From Acanthaster planci (lineage: Eukaryota > Echinodermata > Asteroidea > Valvatida > Acanthasteridae), in the NCBI RefSeq assembly GCF_001949145.1, contig NW_019091385.1, forward strand, positions 523,796 to 546,848: a DNA stretch of 23,053 nt, written 5' to 3'. Position numbers and translations under genes: made by a program. The notes under the pieces are model-generated. The model saw nothing but the letters and a program-made list of their open reading frames with translations. It made no database searches and was not told the DNA's origin. Of this stretch, positions 1 to 12,700 are shown piece after piece (positions within the stretch are counted from its first letter, which is position 1; each line of letters opens with the position of its first letter).

Positions 1-142
1 AGTCTGCTGGTCAAGTCTCCCAAGACTTGAATTAGTCTGCTAGTCAAGTCTCCCAAGACTTGAATTAGTCTGCTGGTCAAGTCTCCCAAGACTTGAATTA
101 GTCTGCTGGTCAAGTCTCCCAAGACTTAAATTAGTCTGCTGG
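1..142. repeat. 33-bp tandem repeat with internal palindrome (4 full units plus part)
   Basis: Units start at 1, 34, 67, 100 and 133 (the last only about 10 bp). They differ by single bases, such as ctggt/ctagt at about 43 and tgaatt/taaatt at about 127. Every unit contains an 8-bp inverted repeat, tcaagtct-ccca-agacttga, so each could form a short hairpin. The array probably extends left of the window. It sits in the intron before exon 1 of this window. Confidence 0.9.
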
Positions 143-538
143 GTAGAAAAGCCTGTTCCAGCAGGGTTTTGCTGTTGTCCTTCAAGATGGGTAAATGAGT
201 CGAGAGACAGTAAAACTCACAAATAATAATGCTCTCAGTCTGGTGTACATTTGGCTGGGAAGTTGTCTTGTATCCTTCGTTTAGTGTTCAACATTAGAAT
301 TGTCTTCAGTGTGTATTGGCCATGTCCTGTCTGAATTACACGGTTACAGCCAGTTGCTTTCATAGGCCCACGTTACAGCTAGCCGCAGCCAAAATAATTG
401 GGTCAGCGCAGTTCTGTCACAAGAGTCTCGTAGTGCCGATAACACAGAAGTTTATTAAAATGCAGAAAAGAACAGATTGACACGTATAACAATTTTTTTG
501 TCAGAATACACTTGTAATCAATGGATCATTTTTTGCAG
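143..538. other. Intron tail before first visible exon
   Basis: 396 bases between the tandem array and the acceptor at 537-538. No open frame resembling dynein, no tRNA-like boxes and no clear repeat were seen. Confidence 0.8.
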
Positions 539-796
539 GTGTCCGATCTTCAGTATGCCTCGCCAGCCACCGTTTCCCGCTGCGGCATGGTCTTCGTGGA
601 CCCCAAGAACCTGGGCTACCTGCCCTTCTGGCAGAAATGGATCAACGCCCGCCCCTCCAAGCAGGAGCAGGAGGAACTGATGAGGCTCTTCAACAAGTAC
701 GTCCCTGGAGCCATCGATCTGATCCTGGAGGGGATCTTGGACGGCAAGCCAGGAGACAAGCTGAAGATGATCATCCCACTGACCAACCTCAACATG
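539..796 (+). CDS. DNAH10: DNAH10 exon 1 of window: end of AAA2
   Basis: 86 codons, phase 0 at both ends. The acceptor is ttttttgcag and the donor GTGGGC follows ATG. It begins [20 protein letters not shown], the conserved end of the AAA2 large subdomain in dyneins (ATVSRCGMV), then a lid helix ending PLTNLNM. The reading frame is open well before 539, so the start rests on the acceptor and on the family alignment (human ...[13 protein letters not shown]). Confidence 0.93.
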
Positions 797-3700
797 GTGG
801 GCAGCCGATTTGTCGCATTTTGGCGGATTGTTCTGTCGTTGTTTACCACTAGCAACACAAGGCTCAAGCACTCTTGTGTATCAAGCCAAAGTTACAGATA
901 GTTTCTTGGAAGGAGTTGGGAAGCTACTCTGAAGTACAGTTAGCCAAACGGAAGTTTCACACTGTCCTGTCTGAAGTCTGTTTCAACTGGCTGAAAAAAA
1001 ATTCTTCTTAACGTTTCCTTCTAAAGTTTGACTGATTTTGCTTAATCGTGAAATTTAAAAAAAAAAATTGGGGGGGTTGAAACCTTTGGAGGACAGCTTC
1101 AGAACTCCTCGTTATTAATTTTCAGTGAAAAAGGACCCATTTTGAAATCTTTCAAGATCTTCTCAAGGATTTGTTAGCCAAGATGCCATTTATTTCTAAG
1201 CAGTTTTTGTGTTTATTTCTAAATGTAAATGATGGGTTTGTTTGTAGTGACACCATGTAGAAGCAATCTCTCTTAAGGGGAAGAGTGGTTATGATACGAA
1301 CCTGAGATTTTCAGAATCCACGTTCCGATCAGTATGCCCTAGTTGTCATCGGGAACAGTGCCTGACTATGTGGCATGGTGCTGGCCGAGAAATGCTGGAT
1401 GGTTGCCGATGCATGGAGAGTATGAACAACAATCTTTCTGTTTGGATTGAATGTCAATAGGTGACCCAGCTAACCAAGATGTTGGACGCCCTCATCACCA
1501 AGGAGCAAGAGTACGAGGTCCTGGAGTCCATCTTCATCCAGGCGCTGTACTGGTCCCTGGGCGGTTCTCTGATCGAGGAGAGCCAGGTCAAGTTTGACAG
1601 CTTCATCAAAGCCACGGCGTCCATGTCCACAGTCTCTGACGAGGGGACGGACGCAGGCCCTGGGGAACTGCCTGGACAGCTGGATTCCATCTACGAGTAT
1701 TACTTTGATCAGGATAAGAAGAAGGTAAGCGGAAGGTTGTTTGGCTTAGAGACTTTGAAGGCTGCCTGGCAGGAAAGATTGCTTAGCAGGTGTTGTGGCT
1801 AAGCATATTTCAGTCCACTTTTGCTGAGGCCAACTTCGGTCAAAAACCGTGTACAGTTAGCCATGTTTTCAATTTCATTTGCTTAGTACCCGCCCTACAT
1901 ATCGCACACACGTTACCAGTCAAAATCAACCAGTGATTGGCAAATGGTCGCTGGTCAAACTTGGCCTGAGCAAGTGGTGCTTACCACCATTTTGTGCTTG
2001 GTGACACCTTCAAGCATTTTGGAACCCATTTTAAGAATGGTTCCACAGTATTCACTGAAACAGGCCAAATTCATCACACCGATGTAGTTTTTTTTTGGTA
2101 ATACATGTGATTTCATTGTAGACAAAAGTATTGTGATCCAAACAGGATTGCAAGAACATTCTTGTGAAACTTGTCTTGGATTCGTCCCATCTACCCCTCT
2201 CCGTCCACCTCAGTGGATCCCCTGGTCTAGGCTGGTACCCAAGTACGTCCATGACCCCGAGCGCAAGTTCTACGAGATCCTGGTACCCACCTTGGACACA
2301 GTGCGCAACACCTGGCTGCTAGAGCTCATGGTTCACACCAAGCAGCCCATACTGTTTGTTGGCGACACGGGCACATCCAAGACAGCCACCATTCAGGACT
2401 TCCTGAGGAACATTGACCAGGAGAGTAATGTAAGTTGCTAATGGGATCACTTAAGTTGCATTTGGAAGTTACTCTGGTATTGTTCGGACAGTCACTGGTA
2501 TTGAGCTTATTCTTGGTTAGCTCTCGCATTGATGAACAGGGTTTCCTTTTCTTGCTGTTGTCGGAAATGAGGCCCAAGGCAGAAGACTTTCAGACTTGTG
2601 GAGATAATTGATTTAATTTTAAGGGTTCTACTAAGGGCCGGCGACCATTTAGACCTGGTTTGAAAAGGGCCCCCCGGTAAGCTCGCCCGGTTGCAAAAAC
2701 CCCTTTCATACCGGCCTGGCTACCGGCCTGGGATGCTGGACTGGTTGTTGATCTCGAACTTCTTCATCCTGGGGTCCATTGTTTGCAAGTACTGGTACAT
2801 GTAATCTATCCCAGAAGGAACCTGCTTATGGTTTTTAATCCTTCAGCTCTATACAATGTTTACACTAATCCGCTTAGACCCCCATTCATCTGTGCTAGCA
2901 TGGTGGGGGAAGCCTTTCATCAGGGACTTTGAAATGCCAATGTGCAGACAGGCCTGATACCGGCCTGAAGTAGGCTGAATACCGGGCAGGCATTATACCG
3001 GGTGGGCTACCGGGGGGCCCTTTTCAAACCGGGTCTAAATGGTCGCCGTCCCTAAGGTTAAAGAATCAAATATCCAGCTTCCCAAGTATCAAGATGTGAT
3101 AGCTTAAAATTTCTTAGTACCTGAATTCATCATTGACCTGACTCTTTTTTATGTTGTTCCTTTGCCAGTTGATTTTGAACATCAACTTTTCCTCACGTAC
3201 CACCTCCATGGACGTCCAGCGGAATCTGGAAGCCAACGTTGAGAAGCGAACCAAGGACACATACGGCCCTCCTCCCGGCAGACGCCTGCTGGTCTTCATG
3301 GACGACATGAACATGCCCCAGGTGAGAACTCGCCACATGGATTGGTTTTGACACCCCTAAATCCTTCAAAATCTATAAGTTTTTGTAGGATTTTGTAGGA
3401 TTTAGGAATGTAGAGCCAAGCCACTGTTACTTTACGTGGCGCTTGAAGCCCCTCGAAAGTCGAACAACAAAGAATGCTGCTGTTGTCTTCCTGTAGGATG
3501 GATGATTTTGGAGAATTCCATTTTGTAGCGAAAATCCTGACAGAATTAAAGGGTAGTAAAATGATTTAATGCCTTCATTGAAGAAAGCATGTGCCCTACT
3601 TCAGTCAAAAAACATCCAGGCATTTGGCGTTTTCTTCTTATCAACCACATCAGCGTATTCTTCAAAAAAAGAATACAGTTGTAATAAGAAGGTTCCTAAC

Positions 3701-6700
3701 AGTAGTCTGTTCCCCACAGGTTGACGTGTACGGCACCCAGCAGCCCATTGCTTTACTGAAGCTGCTTCTGGAGCGAGGCGGGATGTATGACCGAGGCAAG
3801 GACCTGATCTTGAAGTACATCAGAGATATCGGGTTCATTGCTGCTATGGGAAAGGTTCGTAAACAATCCTGAGACACACTGAGCGTGAAGTTTATTATTT
3901 ATACCAGTGAATCAATGGAGAGGTTGGCTTCACTTTTTTGTTGGTTTACCTTAATACCATTTTTGTTGAGCTAATCAGTAAACTGTTTTGGTAGACTTTC
4001 ATAGTTTCGTAGAGTTTTATACTCAAGCATTAATGATTTATTCATCTTAATTCTCAATCAGGCTGGTGGAGGTCGTAACGAGGTTGACCCCCGGTTCATC
4101 TCTCTCTTCTGCACTTTCAACATCACCTTCCCCTCGGACGCCTCCCTCAAGCACATCTACGCCTCCATCCTGGCCGGCCACCTGCAGTCCTTTGACGACA
4201 GCATCCATCGGGCGGCCGACAAGATCACCCAGGGCACTCTGGACCTCTACAAGATCATCGTCAACGACCTCCCGCCAACGCCGTCCAAGTTCCACTACAT
4301 CTTCAACCTGCGGGACCTGTCGCGGGTGGCGCAGGGGTTGCTGCAGACCACGCCCGACCGCTTCACCAATGTCTCGCAGTTCGTACGCGTTTGGCGTAAC
4401 GAGTGCCTGCGAGTGTTCTATGACAGGCTCACCACAAAGGAGGATAAATCACTTGTGGAGGTATACTCCGTCAGTACTTGCACGATCTTAGAAAAAAAAA
4501 ATCTGATTGATAAACAGCATCAGTGTGTTAGTTCAGATCAGTAAAGGTGTTAATATTTCAGAGTTAATCAGGCTCAATGAATGTTACCTGTTTCTTCCAA
4601 CAGGGTCACATGAAATCGGTCATCGAGGAGCATTTCAAAGACCATGTGGAGAACGCCGTCCGGGATCCGTTACTGTTTGGAGATTATCGCACAGCACTGG
4701 ATGAAGGCGAAGCTAGACTCTATGAAGATATACAGGACTATGACGCTGCCAAGGCTCTTTTCCAAGAGGTATGGACAGGATTTTTTCAAGTCATTTTGCC
4801 TTCGTCTCTCAATCAATTGAAGCTGAGATTGGAAGAAGGTAAATGAAAATTGAGAAAAGAAATTCAGAAAATCATTTTATTCTGTTTCTCAGTGCCATAG
4901 AAAAACTTTGTTGATGGTGTGTGGAGCACATGATTTTTCCCTGTAAAGGTTTCCAGTCGTGGTTCATTTGCACCTAGTGATCCTGGTTTTAACTACAGTA
5001 GTCTTGAAACTTTCTCCCCTCGTTGACATCTGGAATATAGCTTGAATAGACTGAAGATGCCTCAACAAACCTATGTGTCAAATTACCTTATCTCCTCAGA
5101 CACGTACACCAAAAATGCTAGATTTTCCACCTGAATGTCTACAAGCACAGCCTGTTTGTCACCATCTTGTCTTTGTCACCATCTTGTCTTTGTCACCATC
5201 TTGTCTTTGTCACCATCTTGTCTTTGTCACCATCTTGTCTTTGTCACCATCTTGTCTTTGTCACCATCTTGTCTTTGTCACCATCTTGTCTTAGTCACCA
5301 TCTTGTCTTAGTCACCATCTTATCTTTGTCACCATCTTGTCTTAGTCACCATCTTGTCTTTTTCTAGATCCTTGAGGAATACAATGATAACAAGACTCCC
5401 ATGAACCTGGTTCTGTTTGAGGACGCCTTGGATCACTTGACCCGGATTCACAGGGTCATCCGTATGGACAGAGGTCACGCCCTCTTGGTGGGTGTAGGTG
5501 AGTCCCACGTTGTTGCCCATGCTTGAAGAGGGCTTTCTCAAATTTTGTCCAAACGACTCTAGTTGCTTATGATTTGGGGAAAGAAACGTCCTGGATACCT
5601 TCAATATCTCTGCCATAAATTTGGTGTCAATCCCTGTCTTCATCAAGTTTAGTAGGAGCAAGTGCTCTTTCCTAAGGTGTATGCATCCAGGAGGATTCAA
5701 ACCCTCAGTTGTGTTTAGTATTGATGAGAAGAAAGTGAATCAAGCACTTAACCAGTAGGTCAGGAATGCAGCAGCTGACTTCTTTTTTGAACCCCCGACC
5801 CTTCTCCTAGGTGGCAGCGGCAAGCAGAGCCTGACCCGTCTAGCTTCCTTTGCCGCCGGCTGTGAGGTCTTCGAGATCCAGCTCAGCCGGGGCTACGATG
5901 AGAGCAACTTCCGGGATGACCTGAAGGTGTTGTACAACAAGCTGGGCATCGAGCAGAAGCGCACCGTCTTCCTCTTCACTGATCAGCACGTGGCCCAGGA
6001 AAGCTTCCTGGAGCTCATCAACAACATGCTGACCTCAGGGATGGTGCCTGCGCTCTTCCCTGACGATGAGAAGGAAGGCATTGTGGGACAGGTGAGTGAT
6101 GCCACCATTGCTCATGAGCCAAACATGAAAGCCCCCCCCCAAAAAAAATAAAAATTGGAGCTTCAGATAGACCTTGTGGCTCTCTTGTAACACCCAAGGT
6201 CACTGGATCATATTTGAATATAGCCCAGAATTCACGGGACCAGTTTTCAACGGAATGAGCACAAGCCCATGATGCTAGAAATGGCACACTGCAGCCGTAG
6301 TGCCATGTCTGTCAGTAACTTGTATTTGTAAGGTTATCCTTCAGGGCATACATACAAAGTTTGTCATGATTTTGTTGATTGATTTCAATTCTTATCCAGG
6401 TATCATCAAGTACTGGTACTCAGGATATTCTGTTTTACACTTTGAGATTGTGCATGCAGGAATCATGTCCATGTGGATGTATACTCAAAGTACATGTAAT
6501 CTGTGCTGAAGGCATGTGGTCTGAAGAGCGGATCAAACTGCCTTGGGTCTCAGTATTTGAACCTGTATTTAATATGCAGTAAACCTTTGCAAATCACGAC
6601 GGTCTGTATGAGATATGGAAAAGGCTAGCTCCGATTAAGAGTGGGGTGGGGTATTTTTTGTGGGGGGAGGGGATCAACGTGCGTTGTTGAGATTTGAAAC

Positions 6701-9700
6701 CGTCTCATGACAACAGGCAGAGTACACTGTCCCAAATGTTGAGTCGACTGGTTCTTTTCAAAAATGCCCCTCACAAGAGAGATGTATTTTTATGTGGTGT
6801 TATTGAAAGGTATTCCATAACATGCCTAGTTGTTCTTTTATTCTGAAGTGATGTCAGTTGGCTAGTTGGGTATTTCAAACATGTAAGGTCATTGGGGAAA
6901 AGAGCACGCAAGGGAGTTGGCTAATGGCTGTGCTGATAAGGTCGTGGTGTCATTCACCTTGAGCATGCTGTGTTGGAATCCAAACTGGTCCATTCCTAAA
7001 GCTCATTCTGTCCAATCACAGATGAGGAACGAAGCCACCAAGGCGGGCGTGCCGCCGACCCGCGAGAGCATCTGGCAGTACTTCATCAATAAGTGTGCCA
7101 ACAACCTGCACATTGTGCTGGCCATGTCGCCGGTGGGAGACACGCTGCGCACGCGCTGCCGCAACTTCCCCGGTTTGGTCAACAACTGCAGCATCGATTG
7201 GTTCATGGCCTGGCCCGTGCAGGCCCTGACGGCCGTGGCCTCCGTGTTCCTGGGTCATGAAGATGTAAGTTGCAATCTCACCACCACAGGTTATAGTCAA
7301 CTGCATGAATGGTCACTTGGTTGCAAGATCTAGCCAGGCAAAGCATAGTTGTTTTTTAACATGTGTTAGGTTTTACAATCATATTCATAGTTATTTCCTC
7401 CAAACAATTTGCAGCTGAAAACCTGCATTACATGAATATGACGATTTGAAACTTGGAAAAAAGGCACACACACAAAGCAAAGAAGAAAAAAAAGACAAAA
7501 CCAGGCTTAAAGGCATCAAAGTGCAAAAGTTTTCATATAAAAAATGTTAGCTTAAAAATTACCAAAGTACGAGTAAATGAGCTGAAATCAACTCAACCAC
7601 TAACACAATAATACAAAGGATACGACTAATACAATTGGCACAGGTCAACATTTCAGTGTCTGTGCACTGGATGTTCGATCAAAGAACATGCAGCAAAGCA
7701 GTAAACACTGGAATCTTTCCATCTTTCCATTCTGTGCCAATTGGTAACATATACTGTTCCCTTTTTGTTTCACCCTGAACAGATCAAGAGCATACCAGAC
7801 GAACATCGTGATGTTGTCGTGAAACACGTCGTCTTTGTGCACCAGTCTGTCGGCGAGCACAGCGCCAGTTTCCAGCAGAAGTTGAGACGTAGCAACTACG
7901 TCACCCCCAAGAACTATCTGGACTTCATCAACTCCTACCTGAAGCTGCTGGACGTCAAGGATGAATACATTCTTGCCCAGGTAGACAGAGAACGGAACCG
8001 ACTGTAGTTCTGTCAAATCATGTTCAGGAGAGACTCTCAAATTTGCAGCTTTTCTTGAGGTCATCAGTAGCTTTTGCGTGCTCCCTTGGGTAGGATAAAT
8101 AGCACCACCTGTGGCTCTCGCTCTGAGCCATTAGAAACAGTTATCCCTTTCATTGTAGTCCCTAAATCTTCTGTTTTCTCATCATTTCAGTGTAAGCGTC
8201 TAGAAGGTGGGATGGCCAAGCTGGCCGAGGCCAGCGTCCAGCTCAACGAGCTGAACGAGAAGCTGGCTGTCCAGAAGGTCGCCGTCACCGAGAAGACTGA
8301 AGCCTGCGAGAGCCTGCTAGGAGAGATCGCATCCCGCACTTCCAAGGCGACAGAGAAGAAACACGCCGCTGAAGGCAAGAGTAAGGAGATCGAAGAACAG
8401 AGCGCTGTCATCTCCGTGGAAAAGGTCTGTGAAGTCTCAAAAGAACCCCCAAAATCTATAGCATAGGCACACTACATGAAAATGGACCAAATGTTGGATC
8501 TCTCAATCCTGTCGACAACTTGCAACAGTAGTTGAACTAGTCTAGTCTAGTATTCAGGACAAGCCTGTGGATAGTTTGTTCCATCACTGGTTACCTGCAG
8601 CCACATCCACTGCATTGCACAGCAGGGAGCCAGGACATCGAGCCAAGGCATTGGCTCAAGGCATTTGACTGGAGATGTTCAAGTTTTTAAACTATTAGCA
8701 AACGCTAGATACATACCAAACTAACAACTTGTCAACTGGCTCTCCATGATGGAACCTTCGCCATGCTCTTGCTTCAAATTGTTTGTGTCACTGATGCTAC
8801 CCTACCTGGCACTCTTGAGCATACCGCAATAGCATTCGGATTAGGTTTTTCCGAAATGCTAGACAGTTCAAGAACAAAGCTCCTTCTCCTAGAGGTTCAA
8901 CAGAGCATACTCTTTGAAGCGTCAAGAAAAGGTTCTCCCCTTCCAGTTTCTCCGGAACCACACTTCCTTCAAGAACAGATATATCGTTCATGGTCGCAGG
9001 AGCAAACTATAGTCTTTCTTCATATTACACTGTGCAAAGCTTCATATCCCATTCCACAAAGCTTTAATGTCGTGCCACCTTCAACTCATTCAGTGTGTGA
9101 GTTAGTGCATGGCCGCGCTGATAGGACTGACCTCATGTGGGTGTTGACGGCCATTGTTTTGAATGACTGTCATTTGCCATATACCTGTGCGGATATCGAA
9201 CTGGGTCATTCATTTGGTTGACTGGACAGTTTTAAGATAAGTTGTATTTTGCCTTGAAAGGCTACCTCAAATCCTGATCGTTCTCTGAGGATTTCACCGT
9301 CATTGTCTTCTGAACATTTCAGAAAGAGGCTGAGGAGGCACTAGCCGAGGCCTTGCCTGCCCTGGAAGCCGCTCGCATTGCCCTGCAAGATCTGGATAAA
9401 TCTGACGTCACAGAGATCAGGTAGGACTTGGACCCAACCCCACAGAGTCACTTAATCCTGTCCTCCACTGTAATGTGGGCTGTGGAGGGCATAGAACCAA
9501 GTACTGCAGTTAGAATTTGTGGACTCCTGGTCATTGGGTCTGGGCTTTGAATCCATCAGCTTGTTTGTCATTGTGTCCTTGGGCAAGCCACTTTACCTCT
9601 ACTTTACCTCTTCCCACCCAGAAGTTAATGAGTACCTGTGAGGGCAGACACCATGTGTGTGCCGCCATCTGTCTCCAAATGGTCCAAAGAATCAATTGTT

Positions 9701-12700
9701 GTAAATCCCTTGGAGGTTAATGGTACCACATTTTTTATTTCAACATCTTTGACAAAGCGCATGAGTTGGAGTGGTTTGTAATTTCCTGGTTTTTTTTTTG
9801 GTTCAGGGCCTTCGCTAAGCCTCCAAAGCTTGTTCAGACGGTGTGCGAATGCATCGTTGTCTTGAGAGGCATCAGGGAGGTGTCTTGGAAATCGGCCAAG
9901 GCCATGATGGCGGAGGCCAACTTCTTGAAATCCCTGACCGAGATGGACGTGGATGGCATCGGTCAAACGCAGGTCAGAGCACTTAAATATTCCAGGCTTG
10001 AATTTCGAAACTTGTAGTGTCAGAGTTTTTCACCAAAGATATTTCAAGGTGTTCAAGCTTGTTGTGTCCGGTAATGAAATGAACGGTTTTCTCAAAAGTG
10101 GCGCTGTAAGCCAGAAGAGACCTCTAGAGAGAAGATAATGAAGGAATGTTAAGTTTTAGGGGTCGGAAGGAAATGAGAGATAAATTTTGAGATAGAACCC
10201 ACGGAATCAAGTAGGGACTGAAAATCCAGATTAAGTTTCAGCTGGGAAAGTCAGGAAAACCCCGCTACGCCAACTTGTCTCCCCTGTCAAAGGCTTCTAC
10301 TCATTATTTTGTCAATAATGGTATGATTTCTTGATTTGATCATTTTGTGTTCACAGGTCAAGACAGTCAGAGGCTTCTTGAAGGACATGGACACTACCTT
10401 TGACGAGATGAAGACCGTGTCACGCGCTGGGGCTGGTCTCTTCAAGTTTGTGGTGGCGGTTATGGGCTACTGCTCGGTGGCACGAGAGATCAAGCCCAAA
10501 CGAGAGAAGGTATTAAAAAAATGAGATCTTGGAATCAAAATACTGGCTTTCACATTTAGCCCCCCAACTGGATATGGCAGCCCATTGCAGATTGCCGGCC
10601 ATAAAATGCAAGAACCTTTATCATGAGTAGAATGTAAATCAGGGTAAAGTGGATTGCCTAAGGACATGACACATGACAAGATGTCAGATTCGAACCTTGA
10701 TTTAATCACTCCTCATCCATCTCTGTCACTCTACCCCTCCTCAGGTGGCCCGTCTGGAGCGGACTTTCTACCAGTCCAAGCGAGAACTGGACCGCATCAA
10801 CAACGAAGTCAAGTCTTTGGAGGAGGAGTTGGCGAGCCTCGGTCAGCGATACGAGGCGGCCATTACGGAGAAGCAGCAGCTGCAGGAAGAGGCCGAAATC
10901 ATGGAGCGCCGGCTCATAGCCGCAGACAAACTCATCTCTGGCCTAGGCTCCGAGAACGTCAGGTCAGATACCGAGATACATGCCTCTTTAGCAGCCCCCA
11001 TTGGGGATGTCTGATGCTTTGTCCACATCACATGACTAAGGCTGTCAAAAATGCATACGCTTATGGGAACTGTTATGTGATGCCTTAATCCATTTACCAT
11101 AAGCACATGTGTTAATGCCTACTGTAGCCAAGTAGTGAAGACGTGGCCATTGCTAAGTCATTTCTTGAAGATTTCAATGGTTCCGCTTAGATTGAATTGT
11201 TACCAGCTGAAACGCCATGCATGTGTATTGCAGCTGACTGGTTCTCTGCGAAATCTTGCTCACCACAGCAGACTCAGACAGAAAGATCCCTGGCTGTGAA
11301 CAAAAGTGATGGTTACCAAGGCAGGGGGCTGAACTTTTTGAAATAGAGATGAAGTTTTTCTAATTTCCCTGTCCTTTATATGATGACTCGAGATTTATTC
11401 GTCAACTTTGTTCAACATTCGATTGTGAATTCACCTCCTTAACCCAGCAGTCGCATCTTTCTCCACCTCTCCTCTCAGATGGACCAATGACTTGGAGGAG
11501 TTGCGTCAGCGCCGTATCCGTCTCCTTGGCGACTGCCTCATCTCCTCGGCGTTCCTGAGTTATGTGGGTGCCTTCACCTGGGATTACCGCAACCAGATGA
11601 TCTACAATGATTGGCAGGGTGATGTGCTTGAGCGAGGCATCCCCCTCAGCCAACCGTTCAGACTGGAAAACCTGCTGACGGACGAAGTGGAGATCAGCAA
11701 GTAGGTAGCCTAGGATGACTTCTGCACATGCTTCTCCCTTTGTGATGCTTGTAAATGATCAGTCACCCTAAGATGCAGAATTATTGGTTAAGCTTTTCAG
11801 CAAGTACCCTTTGACCTCAAGATATCTCTCACAGCCCTTCATAGACCTTAAAATACTACACTTGCAGGAGATGTATGTGGTGTTGGTTTATAATAATTAA
11901 AGTCGGAAGGCATGAAAAGGTTTGAAGGTTACAAAATGAATATTTTCCAAACGCACATCTGATTGAGGTCTTTGAGATTCTCATAAAAGTCCAGTTTTAT
12001 TTGTATTAATTAAGTGACATCACATGACTTGTTTTTGTCCTCAGATGGGGATCTGAGGGCCTGCCACCAGATGAGTTGTCCGTCCAGAACGGTATCCTGA
12101 CTACCAGAGCCAGCCGGTTCCCACTGTGCATTGACCCACAGCAGCAGGCACTGAACTGGATCAAGAGAAAAGAGGAACAGAACAACCTCAAGGTACCAGA
12201 CTATCCATCGTGCCGAACAATGGAAATGGACAATTCACTTATTATGTTAGCCACTGAGCAATGCCTGTGCACTGCTGGCGCACTGGCGTCACCATGATGA
12301 TGATTGTCAGTGCATCTGCGCGTATTTCTTACGGAGCAAAGACTTGGACCTAGCTCTAGACAACAGATTCGAAAGCAGCCCTTGACTGCTTAGCTGTGTC
12401 CAAGTTACTTGGCTATGGCTCACAGTAACAGATGCACCTATGGAACCTGCTATTTTACAGCGGCTACGGCTGTTTCCCATAGACCTGTATGTGTTTGCTA
12501 GTCATAGCCAAGATATTTGGAGGTGGTTATATTTTTCTCACCCAGCAGTGCCCTGTCTTGTTCCCTGACTTGGCTTATAACAATCCTGTATTTTTGTCAA
12601 CAGGTGTGCACCTTCAATGACCCAGACTTCCTGAAGCAGTTGGAGCTTGCCATCAAGTACGGCTTCCCGTTCCTCTTCCAAGATGTAGATGAGTACATTG

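Noticed and set aside
1-142. CRISPR-like array at the left edge
   Set aside because: Units are contiguous with no unique spacers, and the window is clearly eukaryotic.
4066-4491. 141-codon open frame overlapping exon 6
   Set aside because: Ser/Thr/Pro/Arg-rich shadow in another frame of the G/C-rich dynein exon; it runs into the intron.
5073-5367. Open frames with repeated [17 protein letters not shown]-type text
   Set aside because: Translation of the 17-bp minisatellite, which stays open in several frames. Not a protein gene.
8763-9221. 152-codon open frame on + strand in an intron, possible nested gene or transposon remnant
   Set aside because: No recognisable domain, no coding-like base bias compared with the dynein exons, and one frame of this length is expected by chance in about 23 kb on two strands.
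10336-10356. In-frame extension upstream of exon 15 and of several other exons
   Set aside because: Frames stay open into introns for short distances, but canonical acceptors and the family alignment place the exon starts inside them.
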